The notes: generated by a model from the letters alone, not told the origin. Shown: positions 34,740-43,931, counted from the stretch's first letter. The stretch is DNA of 64,000 bases from Spirochaetota bacterium (GCA_017999915.1 JAGNKX010000021.1:16594-80593), one strand, 5' to 3'. Numbers and translations: made by a program.

Positions 34740-34922
34740 TTACTGACCTATTGTTATCGGTTTTCCATGTTTTTGAAATTTATTGATAATACAAGATGAT
34801 CTGAATTTGCAAAAACTTTTAGGATCTTTACAGGAAATACACTCTTCGCAATAATAAGCTGTATACTTTGCGCAGAAATAAATCCCTTCTTTGTTATTAT
34901 GCTTAAGACATTTTTGTAACAT
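34740..34922 (-). CDS. Cys-rich mini-protein (60 aa), zinc-finger-like
   Basis: 60 residues with eight Cys and two His: 'CLKHNNKEGIYFC', 'YYCEECISCKDPKSFCKF' and a final Cys in 'RSSCII'. The pattern resembles a small treble-clef or B-box-like zinc site. Its last residues (Pro-Ile-Thr-Ile-Gly-Gln) are encoded by a copy of the dispersed CCNATNGTTATCGG motif. AT-rich. A TTGTCA/TATTTT pair 17 bp apart lies upstream on the minus strand. Upstream of the ribbon-helix-helix-like gene by 67 bp; the two could be a small regulatory unit. Confidence 0.55.
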   Translation of the reverse strand: MLQKCLKHNNKEGIYFCAKYTAYYCEECISCKDPKSFCKFRSSCIINKFQKHGKPITIGQ

Positions 34923-35362
34923 GGTGATTTATTAGATAATTAATATATTTTAAAATACTTAAAAAATATTGTTTTGACAACAATGAATTAGATTTTATGC
35001 CAAATATTAAAAAATGGAAGTAGTAAATTCATTGTTATAGAGAATGGTTTTAATACTTTTAAAAATTTACTCGAACAGACCCATCTGGAATTTGATTATC
35101 TAGATTGTTATCGCCACAACGTGTATCAAAATAAAAAAAAATTGAAAACCATAGATTTCCAGTATGTCGCACATTAAAAACCTATTGGTTAACATATGAT
35201 CATTTTAAATTTCTGTCGGATTTATTAGTTAAATGCTAATTTATGTTGCTTATAATGTTGATTTTATATATTAATATTAATATGTTTATCATAAAAAGCA
35301 GTGTCATGGACCATTTCTTTATAGATCAATAGAACGTAAATACAGGTTCAGGAGGGAGTGCG
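34923..35362. other. 440-bp AT-rich stretch with no confirmed gene
   Basis: Contains an operator-like palindrome ATTGTT-TTGAC-AACAAT at 34968-34984, close to the start of the Cys-rich gene, one frame open for 61 codons (34992-35177, listed separately) and a partial copy of the dispersed motif (GATTGTTATCGC near 35103). The right end holds the ribosome site of the next gene. Confidence 0.5.
34992..35177 (+). pseudogene. Possible remnant of an unidentified gene
   Basis: A frame without a usual start codon stays open for 61 codons in very AT-rich DNA and gives a protein-like sequence with segments such as 'KFIVIENGFNTFKNLLEQ' and 'LDCYRHNVYQNKKKLKTIDF'. The look is of a C-terminal fragment of a transposase or similar protein, but I cannot name it. 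Chance cannot be excluded. Confidence 0.25.
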
Positions 35363-35593
35363 ATGCTATCTAAAAAAAACACGACCGAACAGGCGGTCTC
35401 GAAAATCGGCATCCTGCGAAATAAAAAAAAGAAAAGTGAAGCAACCATTGAATTTTCCGGATTTCAGGATGAGATAAGAATACTGGCATATTACAATTAC
35501 ATCAAGAGGATGAACGATAATACGCCGGGTAATGAAATAACGGACTGGCTGGATGCGGAAAAGAGTGTTCGGTCTAAAAAGAGCACCCATTGA
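35363..35593 (+). CDS. DUF2934-like small protein
   Basis: 76 residues with an excellent ribosome site (AGGAGGGAG before the ATG). The C-terminal half follows the DUF2934 pattern: 'EIRILAYYNYIKRMNDNTPG' then 'EITDWLDAEKSV' (I-R-x-x-A-Y-x-x-Y ... D-W-L-x-A-E). The N-terminal half is Lys-rich. DUF2934 proteins are small and of unknown role. It is convergent with the following Fe-S protein gene. Confidence 0.65.
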   Translation: MLSKKNTTEQAVSKIGILRNKKKKSEATIEFSGFQDEIRILAYYNYIKRMNDNTPGNEITDWLDAEKSVRSKKSTH

Positions 35594-35618
35594 TTAATCC
35601 GATCGGATCCTCCGAAAA

Positions 35619-36926
35619 TTATAATTTCATAACCCATCCTTTGCCCTGAAGGGCAACGCCTTTTTTCATCACGTCGAGAAAGCGGGAACGCATTTGTTCG
35701 CTCATGAGATTTCGTTTAACTATCGGAATGCGGAGAAATCCTCCCACCAGGCCCCGCATAAATTTCTGCGTCACACTCTCCGGATTGTCGAAGATCTGGT
35801 TTTGAAGTGTGCCAAGCTCCAGGTTTCTCAGAATTACCTTTTCAAATACGTTTTCCGGGTGCAACACGCGGCTTTTCCGGTGGGTCAGCTTCATTGCGTT
35901 TTTTGGGCATTTGACCGCGCAGACGCCGCAGCCCAGGCAGTAGGCGGTATCGATGACCGGTTCCATCCTTCTTTTTGATCCGGGCCTTTGCACGGGCCGC
36001 ATCTCAATTGCATCTATCGGACAGGCTTTTGCGCAAATGCCGCAGCCGGTGCATTTCTCATCGTGGCAGAGGGCAATGTAGTTCGATGTCGCAACCGCAT
36101 TGGCGTATCCGTACTTGCTGATGCCGGAGAGAGCTACGCAGCAGCACTTGCAGCAGTGGCAGATGAAGGTTACATTGTTCTTCACGTTGTCGCCGCAGAA
36201 GGCAAGCCCCAGTTCCCTGGAGCGGGCGATGTTTTCAAGCATCTCCGTGCGGGACACTTTTTTCGCCAGCTTGTTCCTGATCCAGTAGTCGGCCGCGTAA
36301 CCGAAGGTGGAACAGGTATTGAGAGGCATGGCGCAGCCCTTGATGCCGGCGTGCTTCTTCTTGTGCCGGCAGGAGCAGGTGCCGATGGAGAATGTCTCGT
36401 GATCCCGGATGATGGCTTCGGCTTTTTCGTAATCCAGTATTTCCGTGTATTCAGATTCTTCGATCGAACCCTCATGGGGGATTGAACGCATAATGGATAT
36501 AACCTGGTTGTCATCATGGTTGACGTCGAAAAAACCGCCGGTCAGGTATTCGTTGAAAAGGCCGGCCCATTTTTTGTAATTGAGCTCTCCCCGGGTGCGC
36601 ATCATGGTGAATTCGAAGACGCCGATGACCATGGGAGAAGGCATGTAGTGGTATTCGTCCTGGGCCCACAGGTCGATGACAAGGCCCTTGTGCGCCAGTC
36701 CCTCCAGGATATTTTGGAGCTTCGCAGGCTCAAAGCCGGTGATGTCCGATATCCGGTCGAGGGTGGCAAGTCCGTAGGGCATTGTGGCAACCACTTCGGC
36801 CTCTTCAGGGGTGTATAGCTCTTTCAGGATTTTGTTCAGTGTTTCATTTCTTGGTATCCTGGTGCCGAGGCCGTCTATTTTTTCGCCCAGTTGCAGATAT
36901 AGTTCTTTTGGTCCGAGATGTCCCAT
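35619..36926 (-). CDS. Winged-helix plus 4Fe-4S ferredoxin-type protein
   Basis: 435 residues, cytoplasmic. The N-terminal ~90 residues look like a winged helix ('TPEEAEVVATMPYGLATLDR', 'LEGLAHKGLVIDL'). The middle has Cys-rich stretches ('GTCSCRHKKKHAGIKGC', and a cluster of six Cys in 'CHCCKCCCVAL'), followed by two classic 4Fe-4S motifs, 'CTGCGICAKACPIDAIE' and 'CLGCGVCAVKCPKNAMK'. It resembles the 4Fe-4S dicluster proteins of anaerobes. AGGGG precedes the ATG. A role in electron transfer or redox sensing fits; the partner is unknown. Confidence 0.82.
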   Translation of the reverse strand: MGHLGPKELYLQLGEKIDGLGTRIPRNETLNKILKELYTPEEAEVVATMPYGLATLDRISDITGFEPAKLQNILEGLAHKGLVIDLWAQDEYHYMPSPMVIGVFEFTMMRTRGELNYKKWAGLFNEYLTGGFFDVNHDDNQVISIMRSIPHEGSIEESEYTEILDYEKAEAIIRDHETFSIGTCSCRHKKKHAGIKGCAMPLNTCSTFGYAADYWIRNKLAKKVSRTEMLENIARSRELGLAFCGDNVKNNVTFICHCCKCCCVALSGISKYGYANAVATSNYIALCHDEKCTGCGICAKACPIDAIEMRPVQRPGSKRRMEPVIDTAYCLGCGVCAVKCPKNAMKLTHRKSRVLHPENVFEKVILRNLELGTLQNQIFDNPESVTQKFMRGLVGGFLRIPIVKRNLMSEQMRSRFLDVMKKGVALQGKGWVMKL

Positions 36927-37085
36927 TCGTTTCCCCTGAAATTGTTTTCGGTATGATGGAGTGAATAATGGTCATGTCAAGTCAATATTAAAAAGAGTAC
37001 AATTGGATTAGTATTGACATTTATCTTTCCTTATTATCATTCAAAAAGTAGTGATGATACCGGAGGCTTTTAATGGAGGTGTGCC

Positions 37086-38102
37086 ATGGGGCTCTTTTCG
37101 CCGAATATTGAGAGGATGAGAAAAAAGAATGATCTTGCCGGGCTGGTCAAGTGTCTTGATCACAGGAGCTCATCTGTCCGCTACCATGCCTTTCTGGCCC
37201 TGGCCGGGGAAAAGCAGATCAGCGATGAGATAATCGGCAGGCTGAAAAAGATGCTCAATGATACTGACGAGCGCGCGAGGACCGCGGCGACGCTGAAGTT
37301 CGCGGCTCTGGGCGCGCCGCTCCTTTCGAAGAACCTTGTCGAATTGATATCGAACGGCACCAGAAGGGAAAAGATAAGCCTGCTGAAGATCATTGTCGGC
37401 CGCGGCCGCGACGTGGACGGTCCCATCCTGGAGGCGGTGGTCCTGGCCCTGGAGGACCGGAACGGCATCGTCAAGCTTCACGCCATTGAGGCCGCGGGCT
37501 CGACGGGAAGCGGCCACCTGGTGTCAAAAATCGCTGAATTTCTGAACGACCGGCACACCGATATGAGGACCAAGGTCGCCCAGGCCCTGTGCGGCATAGG
37601 CAATGATGCAAGCATCGACCATTTGATCGGACTCCTTGCTGACCCGGACGCCGGCGTACGAAGCGCTGCCCGAGCCTGCCTTGAGAATATCGATTCCCCC
37701 CGGATAAGCATGGCGCTCAATGACACGCGTTACATACAGCTTATCCGCGGCATGGGGGGCCTGGTCCCTGATCGTATCGAGACGGCCAGGAAGATCGGCA
37801 TCGAAGGAACCAGAGAAGGCCTTCCGCTCCTTCACCGGGCCTGCCGGGACAAGTATAAGGGGGTGCGCCTTGAGGCGGCGCGGTCCATTGCCGTCTTCGG
37901 CGATCCGTCCTCAGTGGAGGCGCTGTCAAAGCTGCTCAATGATAAGTTTTATGATGTGCGCCTTGAAGCGGTCAGGGCCCTGGGAAGGATCGCCGGTAAA
38001 GCGTCGATCGATGCGCTCGCGCCGGCCCTTGAGGACCGGAACAAGCGGGTGCGCGGTGAGGCGCGCCACGCCATCAATGAAATCAAGTCAATGGTTGAGT
38101 GA
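37086..38102 (+). CDS. HEAT-repeat protein
   Basis: 338 residues made of about nine 30-35-residue alpha-helical repeats with the HEAT/PBS-lyase pattern, for example 'VRYHAFLALAGEKQISDEII', 'VKLHAIEAAGSTGSGHLVSK', 'VRLEAARSIAVFGDPSSVEAL' and 'VRLEAVRALGRIAGKASIDAL'. The repeats recur with D-R-N-x-x-V-R/K starts. Such proteins are scaffolds. GGAGG lies before the ATG. No catalytic motif or signal peptide is visible. It stands alone between divergent and convergent neighbours. Confidence 0.85.
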   Translation: MGLFSPNIERMRKKNDLAGLVKCLDHRSSSVRYHAFLALAGEKQISDEIIGRLKKMLNDTDERARTAATLKFAALGAPLLSKNLVELISNGTRREKISLLKIIVGRGRDVDGPILEAVVLALEDRNGIVKLHAIEAAGSTGSGHLVSKIAEFLNDRHTDMRTKVAQALCGIGNDASIDHLIGLLADPDAGVRSAARACLENIDSPRISMALNDTRYIQLIRGMGGLVPDRIETARKIGIEGTREGLPLLHRACRDKYKGVRLEAARSIAVFGDPSSVEALSKLLNDKFYDVRLEAVRALGRIAGKASIDALAPALEDRNKRVRGEARHAINEIKSMVE

Positions 38103-38146
38103 CGGATTGTATCTTTATGCATTGCCCCAATGCAGCTCTCGTCTGA

Positions 38147-39547
38147 TTATTCTGCTTCAGCCTTCACTCGTCCGGCAGCATAATCATGGGAATCCGTTGC
38201 GGTGTCATGGACGCTTCCATCCCACAGGTACTTCCTGGTTTCCGCTACGATGATTCCGCTCAGGAGAATCAGGGCGATCAGGTTCGGGATAGCCATGAGC
38301 ATGTTCATCATGTCCGCCATATCCCATACCAGGGGGAGCGATACCACGGAGCCCACCATGACAGCCAGCACCCATAGGACCCGGTAGGGGACTATCGACC
38401 TCTTGCCGAAGAGGTATTCCACGGAGCGCTCGCCGTAGTAGGACCAGCCCAGTATCGTCGAATAAACGAAGGTGAGAAGTCCCACGGTGAGGATTATCGG
38501 ACCCACCACGGGTATCTCCGCGAAGGCCCGCTTGGTCATGACCGCGCCGTTGATCGATCCGAAGTCGTTTGGAAATCGTATGATGGTGCTCACCAGCACG
38601 AGGCCCGTAATGGCGCAGACCACCACCGTGTCCCAGAAGGTGCCGGTGGCCGAGACCAGCGCCTGCTTGACCGGATTGTTCGTTTTCGCCGCCGCAGCCA
38701 CGATGGGCGCTGATCCCAGGCCCGCCTCGTTTGAGAAAAGACCCCGGGCGATGCCGAAGCGGGCGGCCATCATGACCGATGAGCCGATAAATCCGCCGCC
38801 GGCGGCCTGGGGTGTGAAGGCCGACTGGCCGATGAGGATGATTGTCTGCAGCATCACCTCGCGGTTGATGAAAAGGATGATGAGGCACCCGATGATGTAG
38901 AAGACAGCCATGAAGGGGACCAGAAGGGTGCATACACGCGCTATTGATTTAACTCCGCCTAGAATAACCACTCCGGTGATTATGGTGACGAATAATCCCG
39001 TTACCCAGAGGGGAGCGCCCAGGGTTTCCTTGGCCAGGGTCGATATGGAGTTGGCCTGGACCATGTTGCCGATGCCAAAGGCGGCGATGGACGTGAAAAC
39101 GCAGAAAAGAACCGCCAGCCATCTTTTCCCCAAACCCCGTTCGAGGGCGTACATGGGCCCTCCCAGCATGGTGCCGTCCGATGTTTTCACCCGGTACTTG
39201 ACCGATAGCACCGCCTCGCCGTACTTGGTTGCGAATCCAAATACGCCGGTGAGCCAGCACCAGAGCACTGCGCCTGGCCCTCCCAGTGCCACGGCCGTGG
39301 CCACGCCCACGATATTGCCGGTACCGATAGTGGCGGCCAGGGCGGTGGTGAGAGCGCCGAAGTGATGCACATCGCCATGACCGTCTGTATCCCTTGAAAA
39401 GGAGAGTTTTATGGCAAGGCCGATATAGCGCTGGATGAACTTCAGCCTGAAGGTGAGGAACAGGTGCGTGCCAAAGAGGATGACCAGCATCGGCGGCCCC
39501 CAGAGGTAGCCGTTGATCCATTTGATGATTTCATGAATAAATTCCAT
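38147..39547 (-). CDS. Alanine/glycine:cation symporter (AGCS family)
   Basis: 466 residues with about 11 membrane segments. The AGCS signature is clear: 'AATIGTGNIVGVATAVALGG', 'AVLSVKYRVKTSDGTMLGGPMYALERG' and 'GLFSNEAGLGSAPIVAAAA'. It imports alanine or glycine with Na+ or H+. The C-terminal ~30 residues are hydrophilic. It is near CstA and the M20 peptidase, so together these suggest peptide and amino-acid uptake. Confidence 0.95.
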   Translation of the reverse strand: MEFIHEIIKWINGYLWGPPMLVILFGTHLFLTFRLKFIQRYIGLAIKLSFSRDTDGHGDVHHFGALTTALAATIGTGNIVGVATAVALGGPGAVLWCWLTGVFGFATKYGEAVLSVKYRVKTSDGTMLGGPMYALERGLGKRWLAVLFCVFTSIAAFGIGNMVQANSISTLAKETLGAPLWVTGLFVTIITGVVILGGVKSIARVCTLLVPFMAVFYIIGCLIILFINREVMLQTIILIGQSAFTPQAAGGGFIGSSVMMAARFGIARGLFSNEAGLGSAPIVAAAAKTNNPVKQALVSATGTFWDTVVVCAITGLVLVSTIIRFPNDFGSINGAVMTKRAFAEIPVVGPIILTVGLLTFVYSTILGWSYYGERSVEYLFGKRSIVPYRVLWVLAVMVGSVVSLPLVWDMADMMNMLMAIPNLIALILLSGIIVAETRKYLWDGSVHDTATDSHDYAAGRVKAEAE

Positions 39548-39652
39548 CGGGGCCTCGCGCAGGTGTTATTAAAAAGAAAAATTCATTGTTAGAAATATAT
39601 AAATGAGAGCCATGTCAAACCATTTTTGCAAGCAGGGGCCAGAGTAAGTAAA

Positions 39653-40480
39653 TCACTTTCCGTCGCGAAACTCCTCTATCGTCTTTCCCCTGATGCACTC
39701 CGCCAGCTCCCAGACATAGTCATAGATATGAAGCCCCTTGGAGCAGGCAATGATCTCGCCGTCCTCGACGCCGATCTCGGAGGCCATGTATTCCTTCATC
39801 ATCTGCATGGCGGCCAGGTTTGCGGGGAAGCCGCCCCAGAGGTCCCAGGATCTGAAATAGATGATGAAATTGAGCCTGCCATCCTGGATGCGGGTGTCGA
39901 TGAGGCGCAGGCAGGGCGGGTCCAGGAGGACCATGTCCGCCGGGTGAGCCACCTGGAGCACCATCTGGTTGTTGCGGTGACCCTTGTTCCTGTAGGTCCA
40001 GATGCAGAGTTCCATCTGGTTGATATAGAACCTTCCGTCTTCCTCGTTGATTATTTTTCGATCTTCCCAGATTTCCCGATCCTGAATAAGGATATGCTCA
40101 TATCCGTGGGTATCGTACTTTTCCGCGTAGCCTGTCGGTATAGGATACTTGCAGATGCGCTGGCCGTAAGTGTAGGATTCTCCCGGTTTTGCTTCCCCCG
40201 TCATCAGGTAAGGCAGGTAGTCCGTCAGGTAATCGTCAGCCACCGGATTGGGCAGTTTGTACTGGCCCGGTATCTGGGGAAGCAGAGGGTGTTCTCCCGG
40301 CCTTTTGATATGCACGGTGATAAAGTCGAACTCGAGTCGTTTCTCGCCGGCGTATGATCCGCGGTCGATAACGAAGTCCCTGCCTACTTCAAGGCATTTA
40401 TACACGGTCTGGAACCATGCGTCCGGCAGGGTGGTTGCTTCTATTTGGATAGGGCGCAATCCCTTTACTGATGTATTCAT
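39653..40480 (-). CDS. Thymidylate synthase, methanogen/archaeal type
   Basis: 275 residues. Converts dUMP to dTMP with methylene-folate. The catalytic Cys190 in 'DPPCLRLID', the phosphate-binding 'YFRSWDLWGGFPANLAA' (Arg-Ser-x-Asp and the nucleotide-binding Asn) and 'GLHIYDYVW' are present but differ from ordinary bacterial ThyA (which has PCH and QRSxD); they match the form found in methanogens. AGGAA precedes the ATG. The methyl donor in this host is likely a folate, since FolD, SHMT and Fhs are all nearby. A dCMP hydroxymethylase role is less likely. Confidence 0.85.
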   Translation of the reverse strand: MNTSVKGLRPIQIEATTLPDAWFQTVYKCLEVGRDFVIDRGSYAGEKRLEFDFITVHIKRPGEHPLLPQIPGQYKLPNPVADDYLTDYLPYLMTGEAKPGESYTYGQRICKYPIPTGYAEKYDTHGYEHILIQDREIWEDRKIINEEDGRFYINQMELCIWTYRNKGHRNNQMVLQVAHPADMVLLDPPCLRLIDTRIQDGRLNFIIYFRSWDLWGGFPANLAAMQMMKEYMASEIGVEDGEIIACSKGLHIYDYVWELAECIRGKTIEEFRDGK

Positions 40481-40802
40481 ATTCGCTTCCTGATCTGGGT
40501 GATTATGCTGATCTGATTTTTATGTCATATTTATTATCTGTCAAGAACTAACATGAATCCTCCACAATCTGAATTCAAAGTTATGAAGTTTTTAAGAGCT
40601 AAACAAATGCTAATTCCTTTCATTATTGATCCCTGGTGTTTTGTGATTAAAATGCCTATAGTCTCAATAAAATACTTGCCCTGTGAAGGTGTCAGAGCAA
40701 GGGTATGAGTATAGAGTGAATATGCCGATAGTTATCGGTAATCCATCAAAAAAAATGGGTGCCAGAGTAAAACTCTAAAAATCATCCCCGGTGACCTGAA
40801 AC
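40481..40802. other. 322-bp stretch with dispersed repeat unit, no gene
   Basis: Holds the start region of the thymidylate synthase gene on the minus strand, AT-rich sequence, and one full repeat unit: box GGTGTCAGAG (40688-40697), near-palindrome CCGATAGTTATCGG (40725-40738) and box GGTGCCAGAG (40758-40767), just before the M20 gene. A worn box GGGGCCAGAG also lies at 39635-39644 on the far side of the thymidylate synthase gene. Confidence 0.75.
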
Positions 40803-42050
40803 ATGAGCCACTTTAATAAAGAAACAGCCGATATCATGCACTCCTTCCTCGGAAAAGGCATGCCCCGCTATATGGATATTCTCAAGGGCATGATCGGGAT
40901 TAACTCCTTTACCCATAATCCGGCCGGTGTAAACCGTCTGGCTGACTACACGGCTGAGGTGTTTTGCGACCTTGGTTTTACCGATGAGCGGGTGCAATCG
41001 GTAAATCCTTCCTATGGGAAGCACCTGGTCCTTTCCAGAAACGGGAAATCCCCGATTGTTATCGGCTGCGCATCCCACCTGGACACGGTTTTCAGCCCGG
41101 AGGAGGAGGAGCGGAACAATTTCCGCTGGCGCCTCGAGGGGGACCGCATCTACGGGCCCGGCACAGAGGACATCAAGGGAGGCACCGTCGTGATGCTCAT
41201 GACTCTGGAGGCCCTGAAGCACGCGGCGCCGGATGCCCTCGACGCCGTGTCCTGGTCGCTGCTTCTCGACGCCTCGGAGGAAACCGAATCTGTCGATTTC
41301 GGAGATCTCTGCCGCATTCGCGTCGGCGCCGGCGGCCTCGGCTGCCTGATATTCGAGGCCGGCAGGATACGTGACACTGCCTTCAGCGTGGTTACATCCC
41401 GGAAGGGAAGGGCGGAGATCCGCATCACCGCCGAGGGGAAGGGCGCCCATTCCGGCGTGTCCCATAAGAACGGCGCCAGCGCCATAATGCAGCTGGCCGA
41501 TGTCATAGGGAAGATCGAGGGCATCACCGATTATAGCAAAGAGCTGACGGTCAATGTCGGCAGGATAGCCGGCGGCTCCCAGATAAACCGGGTTCCTCAC
41601 TTTGCCGAGGCCTATGCCGAGATGAGGGCCTTCTCCCCGGCAGTGTTCGACAGGGCCCTTGTTGATATCCTCGAGCTGGACGGCTATTCCAGCGTGAAGA
41701 GCGCCGACGGCGGCTTCTCCTGCCGCACCACCGTCGAGATGGTTCGCAAAGTCCCTGCCTGGCCGGATAACCCCGCCTCGAAGCGGCTCCATTCCTTCTG
41801 GGAATCGGCGGGGAGGCTCCTCGATCTTACGGTCAACCTCGAAAGGCGCGGCGGCCTCTCCGATGGCAACTACTTCTGGGATTTCATGCCCACCATAGAC
41901 GGATTGGGGCCCGCCGGCGGCAACCCCCACTGCTCTGAGCACTCGCCGGACGGATCAAAGGAGCAGGAATACGCGGTCAGATCCTCCTTCGTACCCAAGG
42001 CGGTTCTGAACGCCATGGCCATTATCAATATAATCGAATCGCAGCCATAG
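40803..42050 (+). CDS. M20 family metallopeptidase
   Basis: 415 residues; di-zinc amidohydrolase/carboxypeptidase. Metal ligands are visible in order: H in 'CASHLDTVF', D in 'GPGTEDIKGG', the general base pair in 'DASEETES', and the last His in 'NPHCSEHSPDG'. A dimerisation domain lies between ('AEGKGAHSGVSHKNGASAI'). Most like the glutamate carboxypeptidase/ArgE-type group. The codons for Pro-Ile-Val-Ile-Gly just before the metal site are an exact copy of the dispersed 14-bp motif (41052-41065). No strong ribosome site; the start is the only convenient ATG. Confidence 0.9.
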   Translation: MSHFNKETADIMHSFLGKGMPRYMDILKGMIGINSFTHNPAGVNRLADYTAEVFCDLGFTDERVQSVNPSYGKHLVLSRNGKSPIVIGCASHLDTVFSPEEEERNNFRWRLEGDRIYGPGTEDIKGGTVVMLMTLEALKHAAPDALDAVSWSLLLDASEETESVDFGDLCRIRVGAGGLGCLIFEAGRIRDTAFSVVTSRKGRAEIRITAEGKGAHSGVSHKNGASAIMQLADVIGKIEGITDYSKELTVNVGRIAGGSQINRVPHFAEAYAEMRAFSPAVFDRALVDILELDGYSSVKSADGGFSCRTTVEMVRKVPAWPDNPASKRLHSFWESAGRLLDLTVNLERRGGLSDGNYFWDFMPTIDGLGPAGGNPHCSEHSPDGSKEQEYAVRSSFVPKAVLNAMAIINIIESQP

Positions 42051-42145
42051 GGCGGACATCACATTTTTTATGTCTTTTTTTATTGACGTGCCTGATATTT
42101 ATCACAACAATATCCACTATCTAATCCTCTTCCGGAGGCCTGCCA

Positions 42146-43882
42146 ATGAACCTGCTTCTTATCCTGGGTATTTCCATTATCGCGCTTCTTATCGGCTACT
42201 TTTTCTACGGGAAATTCATCGAAAAGAATTTCGATGTTGACGGCACCCATACAACCCCTGCGGTCGAGTTCGAAGACGGCGTTGATTACGTTCCCACCCA
42301 CAAGATTGTCATCTTCGGCCACCACTTCGCGTCCATTGCCGGCGGCGGTCCCATCATCGGTCCCTGTGTCGGCCTCATCTTCGGCTTCGCGCCGGTATGG
42401 CTCTGGATAATCGTGGGAACCATCTTTATCGGAGCTGTCCATGATTATTCGGTGCTCCTGGCGTCCATGCGGGAAAAGGGACGGTCCATCGCGGAGATAG
42501 CGGAAAAGACCCTGGGCCGTACTGGTTTCCTCCTCTTCATCGGATTTACCATCATCATGTTGCTCATGGTGACTTCGGTTTTCCTGACCCTTACCACAAC
42601 GGCGCTTTCATCTAAATACCCGGTTGAGTTTTTCGGCACCGGCGATCTGGGTATCCGCACCGTGGTGGAGAACGGCGTCACCTACGCCGTCATCGGCGGT
42701 ATAGCCTCAACCTCTGTCATTGTCATAACCTGTTGCGCACCCATCCTCGGTTATTTTCTCTACAAGCGGAAAGCCAACGCGTGGATCATGTCCATCGTGG
42801 CCATCGCAGTTTGCGCAATTTCCATAGAGATCGGCCTGATGTTTCCGATAAAAATAGATTCATTCATCTGGATGGTCATCCTTTCCATTTACACTGTATT
42901 CGCCGCCGGCGTCCCGGTATGGCTGGTGCTTCAGCCCCGGGACTTCACCAACTCCTTCCTGCTGTACGGAGGGGTCCTTGGTATGCTCGTAGGCAGCCTG
43001 GTTCTTGGCTTCCAGGGCGCCGCGGTCGAGGCCCCGATGTTCAACCTGGATGTGGGGGCGCAGCACCTCGGGTACGTGTGGCCCATCCTATTCATCACAG
43101 TGGCCTGCGGTGCCATCAGCGGATTCCATGCCCTGGTTGCCGGGGGTACCACGGCCAAGCAGGTGAATTATGAAAGGCCCGATTCCAGGATGGTGGCCTA
43201 CGGCGGCATGTCGCTGGAGGCGCTTTTGGCTTTGATGGTCATCATCACCATCGGCTGTGGCCTGAGCTACGACAAGCTCTGCGGCATAGTTTTTCCCGTG
43301 GATCCGGCTGTCAAGGCAAACCCGGTGCTGGCCTTTGCCCTGGGCGTCGGGGGCCTGTTGAACAAATCGGTGGGCCTTCCGGTGGTGTACGGAGCTGTTT
43401 TCGGCATCCTCATGGTGGAGGGATTTGTCGTCACCACCCTTGACACCGCGGTACGCCTTAACCGCTATCTTTTTGAAGAGCTCTGGCGCATGATATTCAA
43501 AAAAGTGCCGAAGATACTTAACACCTATATTTTCAATTCCCTGCTTTGCGTCGTGCTGATGTTCATCCTTGCCTATTTCAACGCCTTCAAGCAACTCTGG
43601 AACCTTTTCGGCTCCGCCAACCAGCTCCTGGCGGCCCTCTCGCTGATCACCGTCAGTATCTGGCTCATGAAGAGGGGCAAGAAGTATCTTTTTGTCATGA
43701 TACCGGGATTTTTCATGCTGGTGACCACCATTGTCGCCCTTGTGGTGATACTGGTAAACGAGTATATACCTAAAGGGAACTGGATGCTGTCGGCCGGAGA
43801 CATACTCCTTCTCTGCCTGTCGATGGGGGTGATCGTGCTGAGTATCAAGCAGTTCATGCAGACCAGAAAAGCGGCGGCATAA
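42146..43882 (+). CDS. cstA: Carbon starvation protein A (peptide/pyruvate transporter)
   Basis: 578 residues with about 15 membrane segments. The CstA landmarks are present: 'FGHHFASIAGGGPIIGPCVG', 'AVHDYSVLLASMREKGRSIAEIAEK', 'GFHALVAGGTTAKQVNYE' and 'NQLLAALSLITVSIWL'. It is the shorter form usual in anaerobes rather than the ~700-residue enterobacterial protein. The family takes up peptides and, in some, pyruvate. GGAGG lies before the ATG; a terminator follows. Confidence 0.95.
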   Translation: MNLLLILGISIIALLIGYFFYGKFIEKNFDVDGTHTTPAVEFEDGVDYVPTHKIVIFGHHFASIAGGGPIIGPCVGLIFGFAPVWLWIIVGTIFIGAVHDYSVLLASMREKGRSIAEIAEKTLGRTGFLLFIGFTIIMLLMVTSVFLTLTTTALSSKYPVEFFGTGDLGIRTVVENGVTYAVIGGIASTSVIVITCCAPILGYFLYKRKANAWIMSIVAIAVCAISIEIGLMFPIKIDSFIWMVILSIYTVFAAGVPVWLVLQPRDFTNSFLLYGGVLGMLVGSLVLGFQGAAVEAPMFNLDVGAQHLGYVWPILFITVACGAISGFHALVAGGTTAKQVNYERPDSRMVAYGGMSLEALLALMVIITIGCGLSYDKLCGIVFPVDPAVKANPVLAFALGVGGLLNKSVGLPVVYGAVFGILMVEGFVVTTLDTAVRLNRYLFEELWRMIFKKVPKILNTYIFNSLLCVVLMFILAYFNAFKQLWNLFGSANQLLAALSLITVSIWLMKRGKKYLFVMIPGFFMLVTTIVALVVILVNEYIPKGNWMLSAGDILLLCLSMGVIVLSIKQFMQTRKAAA

Positions 43883-43903
43883 AGGACCCAAAATGAAATC
43901 CTG

Positions 43904-43931
43904 CCCCGGCCGGAACTGCCACCGGCCGGGG
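43904..43931 (+). terminator. Terminator-like hairpin after cstA
   Basis: CCCCGGCCGG, loop AACTGCCA, CCGGCCGGGG, 21 bp after the cstA stop, followed by TTGCATTAT, a weak T-tract. Confidence 0.6.

Noticed and set aside
35366..35590. Minus-strand 74-codon frame opposite the DUF2934-like gene
   Set aside because: No ribosome site and no domain; the plus-strand gene has an excellent ribosome site and family pattern.
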